A DNA stretch of 64,000 nucleotides. It comes from Rotaria macrura. Its lineage: Eukaryota; Rotifera; Eurotatoria; Philodinida; Philodinidae. Below the pieces are notes generated by a model. That model saw only the letters and a list, made by a program, of their open reading frames with translations, was not told the origin of the DNA and made no database searches. Positions 25,188 through 36,162 of the stretch are shown here, piece after piece; within the stretch, counting starts at the first letter, position 1, and the number at the start of each line of letters is the position of its first letter. The stretch covers positions 1 to 64,000 of the forward strand of contig OENT01000627.1 of NCBI GenBank assembly GCA_900239685.1, given 5' to 3'. The translations under genes were made by a program, and so were the position numbers.

Positions 25188-27970
25188 TAAGCATCGAGTT
25201 AATCTGAATAAAACAGTAATAGCAACAACAACATAGGAACAGTTTCATATTGTGGTTATCTCGAGTGTGTATTTTTCTATGTGATAGTGTGACATGTAGA
25301 TGAAATCGATCTATCAAGTAATTCGTTTTGTTTTTATTCTGTACAGTTTGTTTTCTTTTTGTTCTTTTTTTTCTGGGTAAATTTTTTGTGTTTTAATGAG
25401 TACGTTGACGAACAAAATAAAAGTATATTATTGACTTCTCGTTTCATATTTTCTTTTTCAATCTTTATTATTCTTTCACTTTAGTTGTAGAGTCGTTTCG
25501 TTGATCCTGATACTACATTTGCTTCCCTATATATTTTCGTGTGATTGATAATATAAAACAGAAGATCTTGAATAAGGAATAAAATGGAAATAATTGTTAA
25601 ATCTTTTATTTTCATCTCAGATTATTTTCCTAGATGAAATATTTCTGTACAAAATCCTACATCAAATGATCATAATTTATTAATAGTGATGTATGTTATA
25701 GTCAACTTTAGTTATTTTTTTCTACGAAAACAAAATATATATATATTTAGCGAAGATTTACTAATGCATGCACACTTCAACATGAATAGTATACGTATGG
25801 TTTTATTTACTCGGAAGTAAAGAAATGAAATTCTTTTGAATGACATTGACCAATGACGAAGAAACTATCAATTTTAAAGAACAAAAATACTTCACAAGGT
25901 CAAATATCTGTCGATAAAACAAGTAAGAAGAATGTGTTTGTAGCATGTTGCTAGATTTAATTTTATACAGGAGGAACTAAATCTATAATAACGTTTATAG
26001 ATATCAATTTTGTTTATTTTGAATCCACATGAAATGAAATGGACTCTTGGATGCATGAAAAAGATCTCCATAAATGGATTTTGATAGTTAGAAATAGATT
26101 AATGATCAAATTATGAAAGACAATGTTTACACTTGAATTCATCAACACACGTGTAGTTAATCTTGAAATAGTTCTGCTTTCGAACTTTCTACTCAGTTCA
26201 ATGCCAGGAACAACTTCGAATACGATGATCGACAAATAATAGTATATGATTAATTAGTAGATTCTTTCTTCTAAAGATAATTTTAAATAAGTTCAACACA
26301 TATCCATCCGATGTTTTATTTTTTCCAGTGACGAACATTGCGATTGCAATTTTAAATTAAATTATACCTGGACTCATAGAAATAAAACAAAACTATTTAT
26401 AAACTAAGATATGTCAATGTACTTGCTTGTTGTGTAATAACTACTGTGCTTTCAATCTATAGATTATCTCCTGATAAGTTATAACTCAGAAGCTACAATT
26501 TTTTGAAACATGATCTAAAAGGAGTTTTGAAGTGTATATGAATAAAAATTTATGCCTCCCCCCTCCAACAGATCACGACAGACCGCGACAAGGGATTATC
26601 AGAGTTGATGCATAATTAAAATTTAATCAAGGTCGAGATGAAGTATTTTCTTATTGAAGTGCTATGTTGTAAAATCAATGAACATGACTTTTAGCAGATT
26701 AACAACAGTGGGTATATCGTGTTTCACATTTTAATCCAGAAGGAATTGCGCTAATCACTTTTTTCAAGACAATTAACAATTGTAGTGACAGGATACGAAT
26801 ATCTCTTCGTTTCTTGTTTAAAATATTTTAATCAACATAATTCAATCAATAAAATTGCTTACTCAAACAAGTCGATCTTTCGACTATCGAAAATGGTTTG
26901 AGTCTATTGAAAGATAAATAACGAGCACAGAAATATGTCCACATGATAATTGAGTATCATAATTTGTTATCAAAGAAAAAGAAAACTGTAGACTATAAAC
27001 TTGATCGTCATTTTCTATTGATCAGATCTAATCATTTACCGTCGTCGTTATTTCAAAGTTTTGGTTTTGTTCAGTGCTAAACGAAGACCTCTTCAAATAG
27101 ATTCAAAAGTTCGGGTGCATAAATTTTATCGTAGTTTTTAATTGTAACGCATACTGCATTATCCGACCTTGCACAGACCAAAACGTCGACATTATTATCT
27201 CGGAGGTAGAGTTCACACTTTCAATGCTGCTCACATTCTACATGAGTAAATAGAGTTGGAGTACTCATTTCAAAACTTCAACAATGCTGATATAATTTGA
27301 AAAATTCATCCACTATTTCTATACTTCATCCATACAGTCAATGACAAGAATGATTCTGTTATTGTTCTTGTCTACACGTTTTTTCCTTTTCATCTCAGTA
27401 ATAAACATCATGCATATAAAACAGAAAACGTGTCTTTCATATTCCTTTTCTTATTGAATTCGTTTAAACTTCATTCATATTTATTTAACCTTGGTACAGA
27501 ATATGGAGAAATGTTATCATTGAAGCAGTCATTATTCGAATGTCTCCATAGGCATTATCAGTACATTTTGCAAAAGATTTATTATGCAATTATTCTCTAG
27601 TTCTTAACTATAGCCGGACAATTGTCTACCTAAGAGATTCGTAAATGTAACGTTTCATGATTACATGTATGTAGAGAATGATCTGAAAATAAAACATCGT
27701 TTTCTCTTTATGATTGAAAAATTCTTAGTTAATCTCAAATTCGGTTCAGGTATAAGTTAGTTAATACTATTAAAAGATATGTATATATATATTTTTTTCA
27801 TCGGCATTTAGACACGATTCATCTTTTTCTCTTTCACTAGAATAGAATATTTGTTTTAAACATCTGTTTTGCGCAAAACCGGTAATCAAAATACAAAAAA
27901 ATCTATTTCAGAATTTCATCCATACTTGGTCTCTTCTAACCATCGATTGTATTGATTCCGAGATAAAAAA
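25188..27970. other. Intergenic interval
   Basis: The interval holds the 3' end of the OTU gene (AATAAA at 25207 and again near 25417) and then AT-rich sequence without a supported frame. A pyrimidine run with cag lies at about 27900-27912, 58 nt before the first B-box gene, and may be its acceptor. Confidence 0.5.
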
Positions 27971-28858
27971 ATGAAATGCATTGCATGTAACGAACGAAAG
28001 TGTAATACACGATGCGAAGGATGTCAACAGTTATATTGTCTTCCATGTATGAATATACATCATAAAGAACTCATGACACGATTCGAGTTATTATTTGGTG
28101 TTCACAATGAAATCAAGCAATCGTTTCATACTATTGAATCGAATTGGCAAAATAAAAAAGAACTTTTCTGGTTACTAGAAATAGATCGATGGGAACAAGA
28201 TGTTATCAGTCGTATTCAACAAATAGCTACAAAAATTCGAGCAAATGCTAATGACATGATGTCTAAGCATATGTCTGATATTCGCCAACGACTTGATCAA
28301 CTCAATTTCGATATACAACAACGTCAACAAGAAGGAAATTATTTGGATAATGATATCATTGAAATACGTAATAAATTAGAACAATTAAACAACACTATTA
28401 AACATGTTAATGAAAAAATTCGAGTTGATTGTTCAGGAACAAACAACATCGATTGGAATTCATTAATATGTGTCAACACAGAAAGAAAATCAACTGGAAA
28501 AAAATTCATAGAAAATCACTTCGACATCTCAGAAATTTCCTACGAACAAGAAACTCGTCAAGATAAAATCTGGAAGAATTTACGAAAGTTCATTAGAAAT
28601 AAACATACAAATAATGACTATGACACTCTGATGTCAAGTTTAAGACGAAATGTAAATTCAATATTCGAGCCAATTAAACTAACTTCTTGCGATATATCTA
28701 CGCGTTCAATTGTCAAACGAAGTATGTCTGTTGATTTAAAATCATCAATTGTTAATAATTTTCAACAAAATTCATCTCCAACCAATGAAATGTTGAATCA
28801 CATAAGACTTACATCGAATAATGATGATCAACTACTTCCTCACGCTTCAGATGCATAA
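27971..28858 (+). CDS. B-box-type zinc finger/coiled-coil protein 1
   Basis: A single-exon frame of 295 residues. The N-terminus carries a B-box-like metal-binding array, C3-x2-C6-x8-C15-x2-C18-x4-C23-x2-C26-x3-H30, containing CEGCQQLYC. It is followed by a long helical region (about residues 50-150) rich in Gln/Glu/Lys with heptad-like spacing, then IDWNSL and a hydrophilic, Ser/Asn-rich tail. There is no RING and no NHL or B30.2 domain, so it is not a complete TRIM. Proteins of this short B-box/coiled-coil form look like scaffolds or oligomers; the function is unknown. Its neighbour at 29058 shares the same finger spacing and the INWN motif, so they are tandem duplicates. Poly(A) signals lie at 28904 and 29005. 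Confidence 0.75.
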   Translation: MKCIACNERKCNTRCEGCQQLYCLPCMNIHHKELMTRFELLFGVHNEIKQSFHTIESNWQNKKELFWLLEIDRWEQDVISRIQQIATKIRANANDMMSKHMSDIRQRLDQLNFDIQQRQQEGNYLDNDIIEIRNKLEQLNNTIKHVNEKIRVDCSGTNNIDWNSLICVNTERKSTGKKFIENHFDISEISYEQETRQDKIWKNLRKFIRNKHTNNDYDTLMSSLRRNVNSIFEPIKLTSCDISTRSIVKRSMSVDLKSSIVNNFQQNSSPTNEMLNHIRLTSNNDDQLLPHASDA

Positions 28859-29044
28859 AGCAAACATTATGAATCATTACAGGCAACTGTAATGTCAAGA
28901 GGGAATAAAACGAAAATGTGCAATCAACAAATGTCTTGCATGTAGTTATTTGTCTAAGTTTATGAATATTCTTTCTTTTTGTGATTATTCATTTTTCAAT
29001 AAGAAATAAAATTCTTCAGTATTTTTATTCTGATGATTTATATT

Positions 29045-29057
29045 CAATGCGTTTTAG
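29045..29057 (+). promoter_or_regulatory. Putative trans-splice acceptor abutting B-box 2 ATG
   Basis: aatgcgttttag ends at the base before the ATG. The preceding same-strand gene stops only 199 nt upstream, which fits an operon-internal spliced-leader site. Confidence 0.4.
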
Positions 29058-29959
29058 ATGATGACATTTTCTAATTTATCGACTTGTTCTATGTGTAAAA
29101 CTAGACCAAGTACAACATTATGTGAAGGTTGTCAACAAAAGTATTGTGTAACATGTATCTCTAAACATCGTGATGATCTATCTATTGAACTTGATGAACT
29201 TTTTAATCGTCGTAATGAACTTGTAGAAATGATGAATTTTTCTTCATCGAGTAATATAATGAATAGGCTACATTGTCTTGAAGAAATTACTCAATGGAAA
29301 AATGATATGCATTCGAAAATTGATCTTATTGCATCAGCAGCACAACAGCAAGTTCAACAGTACATATCAACAGCGAGTAAAAATGTTCGCAGTGAACTTG
29401 ATCATATTACACAAGATTTACAAAAACGACAAGAAACAGGTGGATATATTGAAAAGGATCTGGATAGAATAGGAAAACAATTAACAAATCTGAATAGTAT
29501 CATTCAACAATTGTTTGAACAAATTCGAATCGATACATCGACTTCAAAAAGTATCAATTGGAATAGATTACTACTAGTGACATCGATCGATACAAATCCA
29601 TATCCATCACAGAAAGTCTATTCTTCAACAAATCCAACTCAATACAATTTTCGTACTGAAAGTAAGAGTTTTCATTTTGTTTTTGTATAATACAATAATT
29701 ATTTTTCTATCGTTGTTGCTCAGAATCCAACACTTCGGTATCCATGCCACAGCAAAGACTTTATACAACTCCTCCTCCTCCTCCATATTCATCAATACCA
29801 CAACCGATCGATAGTCGACCGTCTGCTCCACAAAATCCATTTACGAATCCAACATATAAAGGTCGTACATACACATGCATCGGATGTAAAACATTAAATA
29901 ATTACAATGAGAACGGACCCAATATTTGCTCACTTTGTAGATCACATGCTCGATTCTAA
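29058..29959 (+). CDS. B-box/coiled-coil protein 2 with terminal zinc ribbon
   Basis: Exons 29058-29661 and 29724-29959 (62-nt intron) encode 279 residues. The N-terminal finger is C10-x2-C13-x8-C22-x2-C25-x4-C30-x2-C33-x3-H37, identical in spacing to the gene 199 nt upstream. A coiled coil (about residues 60-175) and INWNRLLLV follow. The second exon encodes TTPPPPPYSSIP (residues 216-227) and a terminal ribbon C253-x2-C256-x13-C270-x2-C273 ending HARF. That PPPPPYSS-linker-ribbon tail is the same arrangement seen at the end of the OTU deubiquitinase at 21041. B-box protein 1 lacks it. The PPxY-type sequence could bind WW domains. The start codon abuts an acceptor-like gttttag. Role unknown; a scaffold in ubiquitin signalling is one inference from the shared tail. 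Confidence 0.8.
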
Positions 29960-30135
29960 ATTTAACGTGGTTTTTTTCACTTTACATGATAAGTTTTGTT
30001 TACTTGATGATCAGGATATAAAAATATTCTGTGTCTTTATGTTCTCATTGAGTACTACTGTTTTATGTTTATTGTATGTATTGTAATATAATTTATCGGT
30101 AAATAATGTCAAAAGATAATCGAAAAAAAACTCAT

Positions 30136-30753
30136 TCAAAGTGAAGCTAGTATAATACCAATTATAATTGCTATTAGAAATGCAAGTAAATGTAAAATAA
30201 GTTCCTTAGGAAATACCGGATATGTGTCAGCATAGCGTTTGGTATACACCATACAATCGATTTCACTTTTACCACTTCCAGAAAATTCTCTTCGTACATT
30301 ATCAAGTACTGTTTGATCCACAGCAGCTAATCGTTCGTTTACACTACGTGAATCAAGCGGCACAGATATCCATTCTGCATCAAGACCATTTGGCCCAGCA
30401 AATTTAGCTCGCAAAAGACATGTGGCATTTAGAAGACTACGATTTGTAATAAATACATATATGTTATAGATGGATATTGTAATATATACCAAACCTAAAA
30501 GAATTGTGGCAATCACGAATCCACTTTTAAATATAGCAAGAATTGCAAAAGCCATCGATATGAGCCAAACAACGGCTACAACAGATCGAAATAAAATAAA
30601 CCAACCAACGAACATCGCAGATTTGTGGGCAATGGAAACAGAATTATAATTGGCAACGGCGTAATTGTACCTAGCTGCATATGCACTCGTTACGAAAATA
30701 GCAAAACCTGCTGAAGACGCAGGAGCCACAGCATACTTCTTTTGAGGAGGCAT
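30136..30753 (-). CDS. Uncharacterised four-helix membrane protein
   Basis: An intronless frame of 205 residues on the minus strand. Hydrophobic segments lie at about residues 46-64, 66-84, 86-104 and 185-205, the last one forming the extreme C-terminus (LAFLIAIIIGIILASL). A hydrophilic domain of about 80 residues sits between helices 3 and 4 and contains two Cys and the stretch LDAEWISVPLDSRSVNERL. The N-terminus is basic (MPPQKKY) with no cleavable signal peptide evident. I do not recognise the family. The composition (Ala/Val/Ile helices, balanced charges) and the long uninterrupted frame in AT-rich DNA argue for a real gene. It converges with B-box 2, the two stops being about 180 nt apart. 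Confidence 0.7.
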   Translation of the reverse strand: MPPQKKYAVAPASSAGFAIFVTSAYAARYNYAVANYNSVSIAHKSAMFVGWFILFRSVVAVVWLISMAFAILAIFKSGFVIATILLGLVYITISIYNIYVFITNRSLLNATCLLRAKFAGPNGLDAEWISVPLDSRSVNERLAAVDQTVLDNVRREFSGSGKSEIDCMVYTKRYADTYPVFPKELILHLLAFLIAIIIGIILASL

Positions 30754-33444
30754 AATGTCAAATTGTTTAGCAAAGAATGAAGTTTCAACATAGAAATATT
30801 AGGAACACAAAATTTTATCTTTACATTGAATGTAAAGATGCTTTACCATACTGTTGCTATCAGTGTTATCAATACAGCAAACACAACATTTTAAATATAT
30901 TCCTTTCACATGTTACAACAAACAATTAATCATTAAAATTTCCCTATTGATTATGATTTTGAAAGATGAATAAAATGACTAAATTATTTTACAATACGAA
31001 GATCATATCTTGAGTATACCATTGATTAATAAAATTGTGAGAATAAAATTTCCTATCATACGATGGAGTACCTTTCGCTCTTGAATCATGCAACATAAAA
31101 ATGATGTAGTTCTCAATGACAATAGTAAATAGATGAAAGATATCATTGTAAATAAAACTTTGTCGTTACTCACGGCAGTACGAAATCTTTGTTTACTATT
31201 TTTTATAAGTGAGATGATTAGATGAGTTTAAATAGACATGTATGACAATAAATCGTATGAAAAATTTCCAATTAAAAATGTATTATTACTATTGAGATGA
31301 AATACATCATTATTTTTCTGAGTAAATTTCATTTCGTATTATGATCGCATGTAGTGTTCAAATAAGAAAATTCTTTCTTCCATCTTAGTCGATACATAGA
31401 GTTTTCATTGTTGAGATCGGTTTATATCAATAATATTCAAATCAACAGAAACACGTATATTTTAAAGAAATTAATCAAATAGTAGACAACATGGTTGTTA
31501 GAGTATAAATACATGTCTCCCTGACTAAACATAAGCAGCGGTGCGAATCTGAATGAGGAGAACTACGTACTACAAAGAGCTCTACGGGGCTGGATGGGAC
31601 CGAAATACGGATCGCTTGAAGGACGAGACCAATGAATTCACTACAGCGTCCCGCCAAGTTTATATGACACAGAGTTGTCACACATTATGTTACATTTATC
31701 GTCGGAGTTGTGTGACACCTAACCTTTACACAGATCGATAGTAACATAAATCATTCACACAAAAGAGTATTTTTATGTTTTTTTTATATACTTTTCCTTA
31801 AAGTGGTTTTATTGTTATTCGAGAAAATAAAATAAAATACGATTATGACGCTTCGACCGTAGAGCTGTCTTTTTCAGATGATGTTCTACATGAATGTGCA
31901 GGTATTGTTTCTTTTTCTTTTTCTATAATATGATAGTAGGATGACAAGACGGTGAAACTGGTAGGATATGTAGGCTATTTGTCTTTTTCCGATGTCCCAC
32001 TATCATACTGTATAAATGAGAAAAAAAAGGGATAAGAACAATCTCTGTACATTGATGTAAAACATGATCTCAAAAAGACAATTACGATTGTCAAAACTTC
32101 ATAATTATATTTTATTTTATTTTTTTGAATAAAATTAATTTAAGGACGCGTATATAAAAAACTCCTAAAGAACCGAAAACAATTCACGTTAAAAAAGAAA
32201 ATAACTTATAAACTAGTTTCACTTTTTCAACCGTATATTGAGAAAAAAAGAGTTACCTTTAAATGACAGAATTAGGCGAGACGGGACGGGACACCTTTTG
32301 GATCGTCTCACAGAGCTCTGGTCCTTCAACCGGAATCTTCTTAATGAAAAGTTTTGATCAGAAAAGAATAGTAAGAAATTCTATCATTGGCATTAGTAAA
32401 ATCTATTATGAAATTAATAACGTCTATTTTTGTTATCCAGGAGATTTCTCCAAGAATATAGAAAAATTCTGTCTGTCAACCAATCATTACCAAAGTGCAA
32501 TCGAAAATGAATTAATAAACTATTATGAGATCGAGATACATGAACTCCTCCATAAGATGTAAGAGAGAATGATACCAGGTATAACGAAAAGAAAAAAGAT
32601 AATCGAACTATACGAGCAAAATGTTTGATATAACATCTGAGCAATACATTAACATGCTATATAATCAATCATAAATGTCTTACTTCATCCGTTGAGCAAT
32701 TAAGCAAAAACAACCGTCTCTTGGATATGTATGATAGCTAACTATGTCTTTCTAAAAACCGGGTATTGGAATTATGTACCAGCACACTACTCGAAAACAT
32801 AATTATCATCCATTGGATTGTATTGATGATTATCGGCAAAGTAGATCAAAGAAAACTGACTTCTCTGACACAATATTATCTATGCAACATTGGAGAACTG
32901 TGGACTGAGAATAGTACGATCTTCAATAGACATCATCTACACTTGGAGATCAAATGGAAAATACCTTGAATTTTCTCAGAAAAATGTTGCGTTGAAAATT
33001 GTTTTCTTTTCCTGAAGAAACCTATTTCGCTAATCAAAGACAAATTCTATCGTTTTATTGGCATCTAGTATATTATCGTTCATCATTGAACGGATCGATA
33101 TAGAATAGAATTGTCTGTCGAGTTACACCAACATCTACATCCCGATGATCCGTATTATAGCTTGTAGGCAAAACACTATTCAATTATATTGAATATTATA
33201 AAATTCATTATTTGTGAATTTCTATTCATGACAAGTGACTGTTAAGTGTCTTATTAAAGATACTTGTTAATTGTCAAAAATTGAAATGGGCTTGTTTATT
33301 TTTGTTGTATTAAAAAAAGAAATAGCACAATCGAAAAAAATTATATTCTTATTCTACCTAACAGTACCTCACAGCTAAATTAGAAAATCACATGTAAAAT
33401 ATTTTAGAGAAAAAATGAATGTCAATTTATTCGATCCAAATGAA
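30754..33444. other. Intergenic interval with two GC-richer islands
   Basis: Mostly AT-rich and frame-free, but about 31530-31745 and 32263-32345 are clearly richer in GC than their surroundings and contain short open frames on one or both strands with no recognisable homology. A 13-nt, 12/13-matching inverted repeat spans 31929-32007. The islands may be remnants of a mobile element. Confidence 0.4.
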
Positions 33445-35961
33445 TTAATGTTGACATAATAATATTCCAGGATCAAGCAAGGCACCAACAATTAATTTTT
33501 TTTGATACATAGCACCAACAGTCGATGCCGATAATAACTCACCATTGGTAACTAGTAAAGTTTTATATGTTGAACCTAAAATAATAGAAAATGTTTGTTG
33601 TTTTTTCAGTTTCTTCAAATATAGAGAAAAATAAGTTTTACTTGATTTCGGATCAGGAAACATGACGACTTCCGAAGGAGCATGTTGTTGTCGAGGATCT
33701 TTTGCATGTAAAAAGAATAATACAGCGTTTGGATGACCAGCAGCAAAAAGTTGATCTTGTTCATTAACAATGATATTATCTATTAAAAATGGTACATACA
33801 AACTTTTGATGTATGACAATGAATTATTTTCCAAATTACGTTCGTACACACGAATCTAAAGATATAATGATAAGAAAATTTCTCTAAACTCAATCGAATC
33901 CTATGAAAACAATCAACTGACTCTTTTTTCAGCACACGCTGCTACATAGATAGTCTTAAAATCCAATGAACTAGCAACACCATTTGCAAGAGCGAGAGAG
34001 TCAACAACCTACAAATTCTATTAAGTTTTGACAAACAAGAATGCAATATCTATTTACAATCGAACATTGCCATTCGTCGTCTACTTTTGAACATAAAATT
34101 AATTCTGTCCATGGGCGTGTAGTAAAAATTTCGAAGAAATGCAAAAATTTTGATTTATCCTTTGTATAATGATAGATATTGGTTACATAAAATGTGTTCT
34201 CATCAATTGGTAGTACATCATCGGGTGCTAGATGTTCAAAAATATAAGTTAATAAACATATTGATTGATTATTTGTTTAATATGAAAGCATTGTTAAAAT
34301 TTAATTCCATGCTTTCTGAAGCAGTTTAATTATGAATAAAATAATTAATCTATGTAGTTGTTGAATCATTAATCCATATCAGAAAAAAGCATCTACCTGT
34401 AAAAAGAGGATCATAAATTGAATCAATCCATAGGATTTGACTTTCATTTGTTGAATCAATTTGAAAAATTTCCACAGTTCCTATAATTTCTCCATTATCT
34501 ACTCCGTAATTTGTCATGAATAACTAAATTTTATCCGATCTAAATTATACACATCTATCTGACTTATTCTTACTTGGTTTTCTTTTCTTTTCAATAGGCC
34601 AACACCCAGAGGATGAAAATGTTCAAATGGATAGTCTTTTAAATGCAATCGTTTGAATTTTTCCGACTGAATATCAAATGTAAAAATTGTTCCTTGTGGT
34701 CCATTGTATTCACTTAAACTATATTTATAAAGCCATGATCGATCGTCACCAACCATATAGCTTGTACCCTTTTCATAATCAATTGCGAAATCTTCAAAAG
34801 CTTGATTGGCTATAATAAGACTTATTTAAAAAAACACATTATCAATTTTTTTACTCATTCATAAAGGACAAAAAACATAAAGATCACATCTAGTATCTAT
34901 TTATTCATGCTTGTCTAGATCTAGAAAAAAGTCTCCATGTTTATTTTACATTGAAGAGATATTCATTGAACAAAAAACTACTATGGCAAGAAGTGCCACA
35001 TACAATGAGTTCATCGATCATTAGCAAAGGCTTTCTTATAGTAAAGATATTTGTTCATGACTAATTAATCTTGAATTATTTCAATAGTATATTTATATTG
35101 AATCGATTTTTTTCTATTGACGAAGAAAATTATGTTTTCAGAGATCTTCGAAAATTCGATGTTAGCAAGAAAAATATTCAACTCATATGTTTTGATAGAC
35201 ATAGATACACCCGTTTTTATTTTATCGATTTATCTTGTAGTCTTTAGGCTAGTTACATCTCCCATGGAGTAATATTTTCACATACGAAACAGTAGATTTT
35301 TTACCAAACAGACATGTTCGTTTTTCTAACGACGTTAAACAAATTTATTCATTTTAATTATTTCTATCTGCATTTATTTTCTCAACGTGTTTTCAATGCA
35401 CTAATTGTCATCGATGTTCTAGTCATGATATTATCTTCTGTATGGATACATGGTAGTATTTTATGGGAAGGCATGTTCTCTTTGGAGTGTGATTGCAGAC
35501 TTGTAATTAGCTGATACGCGTGCAAAAATCAAATGGAAAATTGTGATTAGAAAAAGATCGTTGTGTCATGAGTAAGTAATTTAAATCGAATACATGCACA
35601 AGGAAAAATGGCACCTTTGTACTAATCCAATTATAAGCGTGTGACAGATTGAAAACTTTCATTTGTGAAAGTAGTCATGAATCAAAGAATAAGAAACATC
35701 ACGGAGTCCGAGAGCTCATAGTCTAAGTTCAATTTCGAACAAAAAAGATCGAAGAACAATCATTAATATTTTGTAGTCTAGACATTCTTTATGGATGAAC
35801 TCATAATCTAATCAATTACCTCCGTCTTCTGGTTCAATCAATTGACATTTGTCAAGACCAGTCGTTTCAATACGTCGAAAGGTTCCTCCATCTATTAGAT
35901 ATTTCGCAATATATGCTACAATACCACAGAGAATAGCCAATTTGATTATGGATATTCCCAT
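33445..35961 (-). CDS. Paraoxonase/arylesterase-like beta-propeller protein
   Basis: Seven exons (35820-35961, 34574-34809, 34397-34523, 34058-34227, 33922-34008, 33642-33855, 33445-33575) give 368 residues (human PONs about 355). PONs are calcium-dependent six-bladed propeller lactonases. The N-terminus is an uncleaved-type hydrophobic anchor (IIKLAILCGIVAYIAKYL), as in PONs. Matching blocks: FEDFAID (PON1 Glu53-Asp54), LALANGV (Asn224 position), IRVYERN, FLIDNIIV (Asp269-Asn270), AGHPNAVLFFL and ASTVGAMYQKKLIVGALL. Two active-site positions differ: the PHG histidine (His115 in PON1) region reads FHPLGVG, and the Asn168 position appears as Asp in PDDV. Lactonase activity is therefore uncertain. 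The last intron (33576-33641, 66 nt) is a multiple of three and stop-free. The ATG lies 201 nt past the NEK1-like stop, with an acceptor (tttttag) 10 nt before it. Confidence 0.88.
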
Positions 35962-35985
35962 AATTTATAATCTAAAAATTTATTA
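35962..35985 (-). promoter_or_regulatory. Putative trans-splice acceptor before PON-like gene
   Basis: On the minus strand aatttttag ends at 35972, leaving a 10-nt leader before the ATG. The NEK1-like stop is only 201 nt upstream of that ATG. Confidence 0.4.
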
Positions 35986-36162
35986 TATGAACTACAAAGA
36001 AAGAACAAAGCAATTTATACAATATTCTCATGAAAATCGAATGCAATAAAATACGAATATAGAAAAAAAAAAAAAAACAAATACAAGGAACGAAAGATAA
36101 AATTGTACGGTACATTATTATTATGATTATCACAAACAACACAGTTATTGCAGATTAGTTAT

